From contig NZ_MSCC01000001.1 of the NCBI RefSeq assembly GCF_002954455.1, positions 1,315,744 through 1,363,653 on the forward strand: 47,910 nucleotides of DNA, given 5' to 3'. The first letter of the stretch is position 1, and each line of letters begins with the position of its first letter. This DNA comes from Photobacterium aquimaris (GTDB taxonomy: Bacteria > Pseudomonadota > Gammaproteobacteria > Enterobacterales > Vibrionaceae). Made by a program: the position numbers and the translations under genes. Shown here piece by piece: positions 25,478-38,129 of this stretch. The notes below the pieces were generated by a model that made no database searches, was not told the DNA's origin, and saw nothing but the letters and a program-made list of their open reading frames with translations.

Positions 25478-26839
25478 ATGAATCAGACATACCCTCTATT
25501 AAAAGGTAATTGGCTTCCTAAAAATAAAGCACATGTTGCTGCTTGGATTAAAGATTTAAAAACACGTACGCATTTAACATCTCACTCAATCGCTCAACCG
25601 ATTACAGAGTTTAAAGAATTAGTCGAAAACGATCCTGTTTTATTACGTCTTTCTCAAGATATGTTCACTGAAGCTAAAAGCCATAAAGAATTAACACCTT
25701 TGGAAACACCTGAGGTGAATAGTTTTGATGAGTTTTTAGTTTTATTAAATCATATTATGACTCAAGCACCAGAATGTACTGAGTTTTTAGATCCTAAAAC
25801 AGGCGCATTAGAGCCTTGTGGTTTAATTGGCTTTCCAATTAATGCCCTTCTTGACTGGCCAATGGCAACAGATTCTGGTTATGCATTCTTTGCTAACGAA
25901 CTTGTTAACCAACAATTTAAGAAAATTCTAACGTACTGGAGTCTATACCTTTCATCTCCAGCATCACGTTCAGTGTTAGTTGAAAATCACCCGGATCGCA
26001 TTCCAAAAGTATTTGGTTGGTTAAGTGATAATGCTCAAAAAGAAATGGTGACTGTGGCTTGTCAAGCTGAAGCTAGTGATTCAGAAAATCATAATAAACC
26101 ATTTGAGCATTTCTTTAACTGTGATCCAACAGACAAACACTACGGCTTTAAATCTTGGGATGATTTCTTTACTCGTACCTTTAAAGACGGTGTAAGACCT
26201 ATAGCAGAAGGTGACGATGTTATCGCTAACGCCTGTGAATCGGCACCTTTACAAGTAGTGACTAATGTTGCTAAATCTTCAAGCTTCTGGCTTAAAGGTC
26301 AACCTTACTCATTAGAAAACATGATGGATTTTGATCCACTTGCAGAGCAATTTGTTGGTGGTACGGTTTATCAAGCATTTCTTAGTGCATTAAGCTATCA
26401 CCGTTGGAATAGCCCAGTGAGTGGTACAATTAAGAAAACCTTTATGGTTAATGGTTCATACTACTTAGGTAACCGTTACCAAGGTTTCAATAATCCTGAT
26501 GGCGCTGATGATAGTGCACCTAACAATTCACAGCCATTCTTAACAGCTGTTGCAACACGTGCAGTGATCTTTATTGAATCAGATAACCCTAAAATTGGTT
26601 TAATGTGTTTCATTGCGATTGGTATGGCAGAGGTATCTTCTTGTGCTGTTACTGTAGAAGAAGGTCAGCACATTAATAAAGGTGATGAATTAGGTATGTT
26701 CCACTTTGGTGGTTCAACACACTGCTTAATCTTTAAACCAGATGTTGAGCTTGAGTTTGATTTCCATAATACAGCGCCTGGTCTTGATGCGACTAACATT
26801 CCTGTTTGTTCTCGTATCGCGACAGTAAAGAATAAATAA
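25478..26839 (+). CDS. PsiD-like pyruvoyl-dependent decarboxylase (phosphatidylserine decarboxylase superfamily)
   Basis: 453 residues, much longer than the housekeeping Psd (~290). The N-terminal ~200 residues look like the PSDC-like extension found in fungal PsiD and its relatives (HVAAWIKDLKTRT...FNCDPTDKHYGFKSWDDFFTRTFKDGVRP at the junction). The catalytic domain has SYHRWNSPVSGTIKKTF, then a C-terminal FHFGGSTHCLIF with the self-cleavage Gly-Ser at about 412-413 that would yield the pyruvoyl cofactor. It lacks any membrane segment. Members of this branch include decarboxylases of free amino acids such as tryptophan rather than phospholipid. It is monocistronic with a long upstream region. 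Superfamily is firm; substrate is unknown. Confidence 0.85.
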   Translation: MNQTYPLLKGNWLPKNKAHVAAWIKDLKTRTHLTSHSIAQPITEFKELVENDPVLLRLSQDMFTEAKSHKELTPLETPEVNSFDEFLVLLNHIMTQAPECTEFLDPKTGALEPCGLIGFPINALLDWPMATDSGYAFFANELVNQQFKKILTYWSLYLSSPASRSVLVENHPDRIPKVFGWLSDNAQKEMVTVACQAEASDSENHNKPFEHFFNCDPTDKHYGFKSWDDFFTRTFKDGVRPIAEGDDVIANACESAPLQVVTNVAKSSSFWLKGQPYSLENMMDFDPLAEQFVGGTVYQAFLSALSYHRWNSPVSGTIKKTFMVNGSYYLGNRYQGFNNPDGADDSAPNNSQPFLTAVATRAVIFIESDNPKIGLMCFIAIGMAEVSSCAVTVEEGQHINKGDELGMFHFGGSTHCLIFKPDVELEFDFHNTAPGLDATNIPVCSRIATVKNK

Positions 26840-26863
26840 TATTCCTCGCTCATAAAACGCACT

Positions 26864-26893
26864 AAAGCAGCCTGAAAATTGGCTGCTTTTTTT
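26864..26893. terminator. Terminator after the decarboxylase gene
   Basis: AAAGCAGCC (26864-26872), 8-nt loop, GGCTGCTTT (26881-26889), then T to 26893. Its A tract on the other side could also serve the leftward pseudogene. Confidence 0.85.
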
Positions 26894-27321
26894 ATGCTTT
26901 AACTTGCCAACCTGCACTGGTTTTTATAAAAATCACTTGTTGCTGATTACTGCTAATATCCCCTAGCTTATACTGACCATACTCCATTAACCGTGCGTGT
27001 AAGCCCAAACCAGAAGTCAGAGTATCTTTATTAACGATCTGCTGTTCTTCTTGATTACTGATAAAACGAATATCATAACTAATTTCGGCAATGTAATAAT
27101 CTTGCTTTATATATCCGCTTACTTTAACGAAATTATCAACCGATAGATTTAGTGATCACGACATCATAATGCCCTGATGGCAGATAAGATATTTCTTGAT
27201 CAACACTGAATGCTTCATCACTCGACCATGCTTCAAATCGGTGCATTTCAATCGCGCTGCTATCCCAATCTGTTGCTGAAAGTATTTTAATAATAGTCTT
27301 GTTTAACCGTAAAAATGGCAC
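26892..27321 (-). pseudogene. Broken gene remnant, unknown family
   Basis: Two adjacent minus-strand frames look protein-like. The first (27321-27136) reads TIIKILSATDWDSSAIEMHR...LPSGHYDVVITKSIG and stops. One base out of phase, an unlisted frame runs from about 27155 to a stop at 26892: SLNLSVDNFVKVSGYIKQDY...ISSNQQVIFIKTSAGWQVKA. Joined they give ~140 residues, but there is no good start codon (GTG directly after a stop). I take it as a truncated or decayed gene of a periplasmic or structural kind. No family recognised. Confidence 0.4.
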
Positions 27322-27412
27322 TCAAAAACGCAATGTCATTATGGTTTGATCTTGATTCAAAAATAACAAATTCACGATTGCGATACGTGATTATTCTTAT
27401 CTTAAACATAAG

Positions 27413-27583
27413 TGTAACCGATACCACTAATTACTACTTATTCACCCAAAAACGTAAATTACATCAACATTAATAGTGTTATAGCAGCTCAAATATTCAC
27501 TTCCTTACGCATAAGATCCTACCAAAGTTGCTATTTTTGTGACCAATCGTTTAAAATAGCAAACTTAATGTAACCGCTTCCAC
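27413..27583 (+). promoter_or_regulatory. Two LacI-type operators upstream of the galactoside genes
   Basis: TGTAACCGATACCAC (27413-27427) and TGTAACCGCTTCCAC (27569-27583) share 12 of 15 positions and are 156 bp apart, with TAA following both. They have the TGTAACCG half-site style of LacI/GalR operators. The spacing would allow looping by the LacI-type regulator at 34593. TTGTGACCAATCGTTTAA near 27537-27554 is a weak CRP candidate. Confidence 0.6.
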
Positions 27584-27658
27584 TAATCTGGTTTTGATCA
27601 CAGTCGACGTAGCGCCAACAAGTAATAATGATAAAAAAATAATATAAGGCCCTACACT

Positions 27659-29044
27659 ATGTCATCACAAACTATTAGCTTAAAAACCAAATTCAGTTAT
27701 GGACTAGGTGCATTAGGAAAAGACTTTGCCTGTGCGCCGATTTATATCTTTCTTATGTATTATTTTACTGATGTGGCGGGGATTTCTGCCGCTTTCGTCG
27801 GTACCATATTTTTAGCTGCACGTATTATCGATGCGATTACTGATCCAATGATGGGTATGGTGGTAGACAATACCCGTTCACGTTTTGGTAAATTTCGCCC
27901 ATGGATAGTAATCGGTACGCTGATCAATGCAGTTGTTCTTATTGGCTTATTCAGTACCCACCTTTTTGAAGGAACAGCTTTGTATGTTTATGCTGCCATT
28001 GCTTATATTCTTTGGGGCTTGACCTACACCATTATGGACATTCCTTACTGGTCAATGATCCCTTCACTATCAAGTTCACGCCCAGAAAGAGAAAAATTAG
28101 TAGTATGGCCACGTTTGTTTGCCAGCCTCGCGTGGTTTATTACTGGTACTTACGGCTTGTATATCGTTACGACTCTTGGTGATGGTAATGAAGGCCGTGG
28201 CTTTCAAATGACAGCGATGATTATTGCGGTATTGTTTATTGTTAGTGCCTTTATCACCGCAAAAAACGTTAAAGAACACGTTAAAACGTCGATTCCTACA
28301 ACCACCAAATTTACCTTTAAAGATGTACTACACATTATTAATTGTAACGATCAACTCAAAACGCTTATTGCAACAGTTTTAGCCTTTCAAATCGCCAATA
28401 TGTTGGTGGGTGGATTTGCGATTTACTACTTCACCTACGCATTAGGCAATAAAGAATTGTTCCCAGCTTACATGATGATTGCGGGTATTGCAGAAGTAGC
28501 TGGTGTGTTTTTATTCCCGCGCTTAGCCAATCTTATTCCGCGTAAATTACTGTGGATCATTGCATGTAGTATGCCAATTTTATCTTGTGTGATCTTACTT
28601 GGAATGAACATATTTTCACCAGGAAACCTACTACTTATCGGTCTATCAGGTGCTGCTATCAAATTTGGGGTTGGTATAGCGAACGCCCTTCAAACAGTAA
28701 TGCTCTCTGATGTTGTTGATTACGGTGAGTTTAAAACTGGCCGTCGTAGCGAAAGTATTATTTTCTCAATTCAAACCATGTTAGTGAAATTTGCTGGTGC
28801 ATTTGGCGGCTTCATCGTCGGTGTTGGTCTATCACTGATTGGTTATCAAGCAAACCAAACTCAAACTGCTGATACCTTGCTAGGCATTCAATGGTTAATG
28901 ATTGGTTTACCTGCGGTATTAATGTTAATCAGCGCTATTGTTTATAAACGTTTTTACCGCTTGCATGATGGTTTTAATCGTGATGATTTTAGCTCATCAC
29001 CACCAGCAGTAACGGAGCCAAAATCACTCTCAACTAACGCTTAA
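27659..29044 (+). CDS. GPH-family sugar:cation symporter (MelB-like)
   Basis: 461 residues with about twelve transmembrane segments. Family signatures include KFSYGLGALGKDFACAPIYIFLMYYFTD at the N terminus, IIDAITDPMMGMVVDNTRSRFGKFRPWI (the Asp residues that bind the coupling cation in MelB), LTYTIMDIPYWSMIPSLS and VDYGEFKTGRRSESIIFS. It should import alpha- or beta-galactosides with Na+ or H+. It is the first gene of the operon with the two galactosidases, and AAGG lies 8 nt before the ATG. LacI-type operators lie upstream. Confidence 0.93.
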   Translation: MSSQTISLKTKFSYGLGALGKDFACAPIYIFLMYYFTDVAGISAAFVGTIFLAARIIDAITDPMMGMVVDNTRSRFGKFRPWIVIGTLINAVVLIGLFSTHLFEGTALYVYAAIAYILWGLTYTIMDIPYWSMIPSLSSSRPEREKLVVWPRLFASLAWFITGTYGLYIVTTLGDGNEGRGFQMTAMIIAVLFIVSAFITAKNVKEHVKTSIPTTTKFTFKDVLHIINCNDQLKTLIATVLAFQIANMLVGGFAIYYFTYALGNKELFPAYMMIAGIAEVAGVFLFPRLANLIPRKLLWIIACSMPILSCVILLGMNIFSPGNLLLIGLSGAAIKFGVGIANALQTVMLSDVVDYGEFKTGRRSESIIFSIQTMLVKFAGAFGGFIVGVGLSLIGYQANQTQTADTLLGIQWLMIGLPAVLMLISAIVYKRFYRLHDGFNRDDFSSSPPAVTEPKSLSTNA

Positions 29045-29055
29045 TCTTTATTTAA

Positions 29056-32214
<3,159 letters not shown>

Positions 32215-32234
32215 TAACAGTGGAAATCAAGACC

Positions 32235-34373
32235 ATGCCAATGACAATTCAACCACAACTGTATTCTTTAATCGGCACCAATAGCCAACTCTTACTAGCT
32301 GTTAGCGATAATGCCGATATTGTGTATTACGGCAACCGTTTACCTTGTGCAACACACAGTGACTTGCAGCAAATGGCGATCGGACTTGAACGCCCTATTC
32401 CATTTGGACGTTTAGATACCGATATTGCGGTCAGTATTAACCCTCAATTAGGCCGTGGAAATTTCGGCGCTTCGGCACTTGAAGGTTTTCGTGAAAATGG
32501 CAGCGATTGGGCCCCTGTGTTTACGATCACTGCCGTCAAACAGGATGGTAATAAGCTGATTATTGACTGTCTTGATCAACGAGCGCAGTTAGGCTGGCAG
32601 ACACAGATAGAGCTTGATCAAAATGATGTATTACAGCTATCACAAACGGTGACTAACCTTGGCACGAGTGATTATCATGTGATCCGTTGTGCTAATACTG
32701 CACCTATTGCTGATAATGCCAGTGAAATACTGTCTTTTTATGGCCGCTGGATCAAAGAATTTCAGCAACATCGAAGTCAGTTAAGTCATGGTGGCTATAT
32801 TCAAGAAAACCGCCGCGGACGCACTTCACATGAACATTACCCTGCAGTTATTGTTGGTGAGCACGGTTTTAGTGACGATCATGGTCAAGTATGGGGCGCG
32901 CATTTAGCTTGGAGTGGTAATCATCGCATGCGAATTGATGTCAAAGCCGATGGTCGTCGTGTACTTCAAGCTGAAGCTTTATATTTACCGGGGGAAATTA
33001 CATTACAACCACAACAATCCTTAACCACACCGACGTTGTACATGAGTTATAGTCATCATGGACTCAATACCATGAGTCAACATTTCCACCAGCATGTACG
33101 CACATCCATCCTAAAGGATAGGTTACATAAGCCTCGCCCAATTCACCTAAATACTTGGGAAGGGATCTATTTTGATCATGATCCCAACTATATTACAGCA
33201 ATGGCTACCGAAGCTGCTGCAATGGGTGTCGAGCGTTTTATTGTTGATGATGGTTGGTTTTTAGGCCGCAATGACGATACTTCATCGCTAGGTGATTGGT
33301 TTGTTGACCCTAAAAAATACCCTGCTGGCCTTAGCCCTATTATTGATCATGTCCATCAACTGGGGATGGAGTTTGGTTTGTGGTTTGAGCCTGAAATGAT
33401 CAATAAAGATGCAGATCTTTATCGACAACATCCCGAGTGGTTACTTGCTGTTGACGGCTATGATCAACCGACTGGACGTCATCAATATGTCCTTGATTTA
33501 CAAAATCCCGCCGCCTTTGCATATTTATTTGAGCGTCTGGATCATTTTCTGTCTCAGTATGAGATTGACTATATTAAATGGGATATGAACCGTGAAATTG
33601 TACAACCCGCACATAACAATCGTGCTGCTGGATGTGGTCAAGTAGAGCGCTACTATGCGCTTGTAGACAAGCTGCTGGCTAAACATCCCAAGGTTGAGAT
33701 TGAATCTTGCGCAGCTGGTGGCGGCCGTATTGATTATGAAATTTTAAAGCGTACACACCGCTTTTGGTGTTCAGATAATAACGATCCGCTTGAACGTCAG
33801 GCGATTCAACGCGGAATGAGTTATTTCTATCCACCTGAAGTGATGGGCACCCATATTGGTTCTCATTGCAGCCATACAACTCGCCGTACTCACACGATGA
33901 ACTTTCGCGGTAATACTGCGCTCTTTGGTCACATGGGATTAGAACTCGATCCCGTTAAAGCTGATAAACAAGAAAAGACAGCATTTAGCCAATATATTCA
34001 ATTACACAAAAAGTACCGCCATTTGCTACATAGCGGTGATAACTACCGTTTAAGTTTTAACGATAGCGCAGCGTTACAAGGCAATATGGTCGTTAGCAAG
34101 TCACAATCAGATGCTTTAGTGAGTATCAATCAATTAGCAATGCCAACCTATTGTTTATCAGGCCGATTACATATTCCTGGGTTACGTGCTGATCAATACT
34201 ATGCCATTACTATTGTTGATGAACCTGACAATCTCCATTCGATGGTTAACCGACAGCCTCCATGGTTAACGAGTCAACAACACTTCAGTGGGGAATGGTT
34301 ACAAACCGTGGGACTCACCCTTCCCATAATGGATCCTGAATCCTCGTTATTGCTCGCGCTTCAAATTCAGTAA
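32235..34373 (+). CDS. Alpha-galactosidase, GH36
   Basis: 712 residues from ATG 32235; a GTG at 32220 or ATG at 32241 are alternatives because no site is clear. The GH36 barrel has FIVDDGWFLGRNDDTSSLGDW, the nucleophile Asp450 in YIKWDMNREI, CAAGGGRIDYE and the acid/base Asp514 in WCSDNNDPLERQAIQRG. The N-terminal super-sandwich domain and the length match bacterial RafA/AgaA-type enzymes. No signal peptide, so melibiose, raffinose or galactolipid-derived sugars would be cleaved after import. It starts ~20 nt after lacZ, in one operon. Confidence 0.95.
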   Translation: MPMTIQPQLYSLIGTNSQLLLAVSDNADIVYYGNRLPCATHSDLQQMAIGLERPIPFGRLDTDIAVSINPQLGRGNFGASALEGFRENGSDWAPVFTITAVKQDGNKLIIDCLDQRAQLGWQTQIELDQNDVLQLSQTVTNLGTSDYHVIRCANTAPIADNASEILSFYGRWIKEFQQHRSQLSHGGYIQENRRGRTSHEHYPAVIVGEHGFSDDHGQVWGAHLAWSGNHRMRIDVKADGRRVLQAEALYLPGEITLQPQQSLTTPTLYMSYSHHGLNTMSQHFHQHVRTSILKDRLHKPRPIHLNTWEGIYFDHDPNYITAMATEAAAMGVERFIVDDGWFLGRNDDTSSLGDWFVDPKKYPAGLSPIIDHVHQLGMEFGLWFEPEMINKDADLYRQHPEWLLAVDGYDQPTGRHQYVLDLQNPAAFAYLFERLDHFLSQYEIDYIKWDMNREIVQPAHNNRAAGCGQVERYYALVDKLLAKHPKVEIESCAAGGGRIDYEILKRTHRFWCSDNNDPLERQAIQRGMSYFYPPEVMGTHIGSHCSHTTRRTHTMNFRGNTALFGHMGLELDPVKADKQEKTAFSQYIQLHKKYRHLLHSGDNYRLSFNDSAALQGNMVVSKSQSDALVSINQLAMPTYCLSGRLHIPGLRADQYYAITIVDEPDNLHSMVNRQPPWLTSQQHFSGEWLQTVGLTLPIMDPESSLLLALQIQ

Positions 34374-34393
34374 GATGCAGTTAACATCATGAC

Positions 34394-34420
34394 AAAAAGC
34401 ACCTACTAATGGTGCTTTTT
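34394..34420 (+). terminator. Terminator of the galactosidase operon
   Basis: AAAAAGCACC, loop TACTAAT, GGTGCTTTTT. Confidence 0.9.
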
Positions 34421-34592
34421 CTTTTATCATTATGATTAAAATAACTTTTTCAGTTCATCATCTGAAGATTCAGTATTATATGTAATAAGATGGCTATATA
34501 CTGGCTAACTCATTTTATTAATAAACGACTATATTACCGCTTGCAACATTGATTATGACTTAATCACCAAGGTAGGTAATTTGAGAGCATCT

Positions 34593-35591
34593 ATGGCAAC
34601 AATTAAAGATGTTGCTCGTGAGGCAGGCGTCTCAGTAGCAACAGTATCTCGTGTATTAAACCAATCCCCCAAAGCCAGTAAAGCCTCTATTCTCGCGGTA
34701 ACAACTGCGATCACGCGCCTAAATTATCAACCCAATCCGGCTGCACGTGCTCTTGCTAGCCATAATACCAATACCATTGGTGTGTTAGTGGGTGATGTTT
34801 CTGATCCCTTCTTTGGTGCGCTTGTCAAAGCGGTAGATACTGTCGCTCAACAAAATGGCAAAAATTTACTGATTGGCAATGGTTACCATCGTGCAGCCGA
34901 TGAAAAAAAAGCCATCGACCTATTAATTAATAGTCGTTGTGATGCTTTAGTTATTCATTCAAAAGGCTTATCAGATGAAGCACTTATTGATTACGCTCAA
35001 CAAGTAAAATCGCTGGTGCTCATTAATCGCTATATTCCTGAATTAGCCGATCGCTGTATTTCATTGAATAATATTAAAGGCACCTATATTGCGACTGAAT
35101 ACTTGATCCGCCACGGTCACACTAACATTGCTTATATCAACTCGTCACACGATATTGAAGATGCAACCCAACGCCTACAAGGTTATAAAGACGCACTCAT
35201 CGCACATAATATCGACGTTAATGAAAACTTTATCGAAACCACTGAACCGTATATTGAAGGTGGTGAGCAAGCAATGACCAATTTGCTATCAAAATCACTG
35301 CCTATTTCAGCGGTTGTGACTTACAACGATAATATGGCGGCTGGAGCAATCAATATTCTTGAAGATAATGACGTAAAAGTGCCAGATAATCTTTCTGTTA
35401 TTGGCTTTGATGATGGTTTAATTGCTCGGTATGTTCGGCCACAATTAACAACTATTCGCTACCCTATCTATTTAATGGCAGAAGAAGCGACTAAATTAGC
35501 ACTAAATTTAAGTGATAATAATATACAAACAACAACGCGTATTTTTTCACCCACACTTATAAGAAGAAATTCAGTTATAAATAAAATATAA
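34593..35591 (+). CDS. LacI/GalR-family transcriptional regulator
   Basis: 332 residues from the ATG at 34593 with GAGAG upstream (an earlier TTG at 34581 is unlikely). The helix-turn-helix and hinge read ATIKDVAREAGVSVATVSRVLN and YQPNPAARALAS, followed by a periplasmic-binding-protein-like sensor domain (TIGVLVGDVSDPFFGALVKAV...VIGFDDGLIARYVRPQLTTIRYP). It should repress the symporter-galactosidase operon through the two TGTAACCG sites and release on a galactoside. It is closest to GalR/GalS-like repressors in style. Confidence 0.92.
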   Translation: MATIKDVAREAGVSVATVSRVLNQSPKASKASILAVTTAITRLNYQPNPAARALASHNTNTIGVLVGDVSDPFFGALVKAVDTVAQQNGKNLLIGNGYHRAADEKKAIDLLINSRCDALVIHSKGLSDEALIDYAQQVKSLVLINRYIPELADRCISLNNIKGTYIATEYLIRHGHTNIAYINSSHDIEDATQRLQGYKDALIAHNIDVNENFIETTEPYIEGGEQAMTNLLSKSLPISAVVTYNDNMAAGAINILEDNDVKVPDNLSVIGFDDGLIARYVRPQLTTIRYPIYLMAEEATKLALNLSDNNIQTTTRIFSPTLIRRNSVINKI

Positions 35592-35625
35592 AATTTATGC
35601 CCTTATTTATAAAGTTAATATAAAG

Positions 35626-35655
35626 CCAATAGCTAATAATTAGCATTGGTTTTTT
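35626..35655 (+). terminator. Terminator after the LacI-type gene
   Basis: CCAAT-A-GCTAA pairs with TTAGC-ATTGG, with one bulged A, followed by T6. Confidence 0.8.
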
Positions 35656-35862
35656 CTTTATTAATAGGTCATTATTATATTGCCTTTATATACATTCCCT
35701 CTATTTATATAATGGTATATGTTTTTAATAAATAAATTCTATTTAGTCATATTTTAGGGATTAAACCTTTAAATATTGACTAGAGTTGTCTACAATTCGT
35801 TTGTTTTGAAAAGTTCAATAAGGTCCCCTCCTTATAATTACATCGCTAAAGAGATTTTACTT

Positions 35863-36090
35863 ATGAGTCATATGCCCATGAATGGTGTTTATCGTGCCGT
35901 ATTTAAAGCAAATATAGTAATGAGCCAATCATTAATGAAAGACCGCTATCAGTTACGAAAAGATGATAACGTGATCACATTAGAAAAAGTAAACGTATTA
36001 GATCAATCCAATTATAAAGAAGCAATATTGGTAGGAACGTCAACAGATATCTACAACAAAGTACAAGAAATAATTATATCAATACAATAA
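35863..36090 (+). CDS. Small hypothetical protein
   Basis: 75 residues from the ATG at 35863. GAG lies ~11 nt upstream; the frame is open from 35776 but without a site. The sequence (MSHMPMNGVYRAVFKANIVMSQSLMKDRYQLRKDDNVITLEKV...) is soluble and has a beta-rich look with a terminal helix. I do not recognise it. It lies alone in an AT-rich gap between the LacI-type gene and the acetyltransferase. Confidence 0.5.
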   Translation: MSHMPMNGVYRAVFKANIVMSQSLMKDRYQLRKDDNVITLEKVNVLDQSNYKEAILVGTSTDIYNKVQEIIISIQ

Positions 36091-36169
36091 AAAAGTATAA
36101 ATACATTAGTTATATAATAAATAATGATGTTAAATATAAACTCCTTTTTAAGTAATACTTTTATTTATA

Positions 36170-36772
36170 TTATTCATTAAATTTTATATTCTTATAATAA
36201 TAAATTTTATCATGCTCATTTATTTCACGTGATACTCGGCAAGGATTGCCCATTGCAACGACATTACTTGGAATATCTTTAGTAACAATACTACCAGCAC
36301 CGATAACACTATTATTACCAATTGATACACCAGGTAAAATTACACACTGAGCGCCAATCCAGACATTATTCCCAATAGTAACGGGAATATTAAATTGAGT
36401 AATTTGTTCTCTTAAGATAGGTTCGATTGGATGACCTGCGGTTGCGATCGTCACATTCGGGCCTATCATAACGTTATTACCAATATGGATATGGGTATCA
36501 TCAACAAGGGTTAAATTAAAGTTAGCATACACATTATCACCTAAATGGGTATGCTTTCCCCAATTAGCATGTAACGGTGGTTCGATATAACACCCCTCAC
36601 CGACTTCTGCGAACAGCTGCTGCATTAATTCTGCTCGTTTAGCCGCTTCTGATGGCCGAGTATGATTAAAGTCATACAATACTTCTAAACACGCCAATTG
36701 ACGTTCCGCAAGTACATCATCACAAACATAAACTTGTTGGCTATGTAGCTTATCTTCAGGGTTAGTATCCAT
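36170..36772 (-). CDS. lacA: Galactoside/maltose O-acetyltransferase (LacA-like)
   Basis: 200 residues. The N-terminal helical part (ERQLACLEVLYDFNHTRPSEAAKRAELMQQLFAEVGEGCYIEPPLHANWGKHTHLG, in parts) and left-handed parallel beta-helix with hexapeptide repeats match LacA/Maa. The catalytic His is in TAGHPIEP, and the C-terminal IGAGSIVTKDIPSNVVAMGNPCRVSREI is typical. It acetylates galactosides or related sugars with acetyl-CoA. Its closeness to lacZ favours the galactoside type. AAGGAG precedes the ATG. It is on the opposite strand, so it is not in the same operon. Confidence 0.85.
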   Translation of the reverse strand: MDTNPEDKLHSQQVYVCDDVLAERQLACLEVLYDFNHTRPSEAAKRAELMQQLFAEVGEGCYIEPPLHANWGKHTHLGDNVYANFNLTLVDDTHIHIGNNVMIGPNVTIATAGHPIEPILREQITQFNIPVTIGNNVWIGAQCVILPGVSIGNNSVIGAGSIVTKDIPSNVVAMGNPCRVSREINEHDKIYYYKNIKFNE

Positions 36773-36979
36773 TATTTATCTCCTTGATAATATTGAATTA
36801 AATTATCACAAATTTACTTATCACATCAATAATACTATGATGATTTACGCAAAAAGCAGAGTAAGATCACTTAATCATTCTATGGCAATTATTGTTGCAA
36901 CTTGATACATAATTTCATATGCGCACCCGCAAGTTGTCGATTATAATAACGCCTCTTTTACATACCTTTGATATAAGCC

Positions 36980-38119
36980 ATGACTGTTACTTACCGCACC
37001 ATTGCAGTCCTTTTCTTAACGCCACTCGTAGCATTAACGTCAACATTATATGCAGCAACGATGCCTCAAAATGAAAAACGAGATGCAGCAAAAGTAACCC
37101 TTGGTAAGTATCTATTTAACGATAATCGGCTTTCCAAAACAGGCAATCGTAGCTGCGCGTTATGCCATGCGCCTGATTTAGGTTGGACCAATCGTTTTAC
37201 TAAAGTACCAGATATCAATAACAACCCCACCACACTCAATACGCCATCGTTGCTTAATAGCGTACAGTTAACTGTATTTATGCAGCGTCAGCCAAATTTA
37301 ACCACACTCACTGACACCATTAAATTACCGCTTTTTTCATTACATCCACCAGAAATGGGAATGACGGATGCTTTGCTACTCAAGCGGTTACAGCAAGCTA
37401 ACACCTTGTACCAACCTCTTTTTGAAGCAAGTTTTGGTGACAGTGCAATAACCACAATAAAAGTGATCAGCGCATTAAGTCGTTATGTTACGACGATTAT
37501 TGATACCGATACGGCTTATCATGCTTTTATTAAAGGTGATAAAACAGCTCTTAATAGCCAGCAACAACAAGGATTTGCTTTATTTCACAGCCAAAGATTA
37601 GGTTGTTCTCAATGCCATGCTGGACCATTGCTAAATCAACCATCAGTCACGAATAACCGCTATTACAATACAGGTCTTTATGGTATTAAAAATACAGACG
37701 AAGAATATGGCTACCCTGCCGATGAAACAGGACTACGACAGTTTACTCTGCAAAAAAAAGATGATGGTAAGTTTCGTATTCCGTCATTGATTAATGTTAA
37801 CAATACTGGGCCATGGGGACATGATGGTAGTTTTCATCGCCTTGAATCTGTGCTTGATAGTTATGCTGCTGGTGGACGTATTATCACTATTGGTCCCAAT
37901 AAAGGCGATGGTCGTAAACATTTAAGTAAAGATCCTCGATTACAAGGCTTTAGATTAACACCAGCTGAAAAACAGGCTTTATTAGCTTTTTTTGCTAGTT
38001 TATCTACCCGTGATATGAGCAAAGATCCAGCTCACCAAAGCCCTTTTTGCCAAATAATTCCATTAAAAACCAAACAAGATCCACCTAATTGCATCACGGC
38101 TTTTCCACTTCAACAATAA
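36980..38119 (+). CDS. MauG/cytochrome c peroxidase-family dihaem protein
   Basis: 379 residues. A signal peptide of about 25 residues (TIAVLFLTPLVALTSTLYA) is followed by two c-type haem sites: C59-ALC62-H63 and C209-SQC212-H213. The spacing and the LFNDNRLSKTGNRSCALCHAPDLGW block match bacterial dihaem peroxidases. It is periplasmic and should reduce hydrogen peroxide, or oxidise a protein cofactor as MauG does. The following small periplasmic gene starts 10 nt later, so the two are co-transcribed and may work together. Confidence 0.92.
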   Translation: MTVTYRTIAVLFLTPLVALTSTLYAATMPQNEKRDAAKVTLGKYLFNDNRLSKTGNRSCALCHAPDLGWTNRFTKVPDINNNPTTLNTPSLLNSVQLTVFMQRQPNLTTLTDTIKLPLFSLHPPEMGMTDALLLKRLQQANTLYQPLFEASFGDSAITTIKVISALSRYVTTIIDTDTAYHAFIKGDKTALNSQQQQGFALFHSQRLGCSQCHAGPLLNQPSVTNNRYYNTGLYGIKNTDEEYGYPADETGLRQFTLQKKDDGKFRIPSLINVNNTGPWGHDGSFHRLESVLDSYAAGGRIITIGPNKGDGRKHLSKDPRLQGFRLTPAEKQALLAFFASLSTRDMSKDPAHQSPFCQIIPLKTKQDPPNCITAFPLQQ

Positions 38120-38129
38120 GACTATTACC

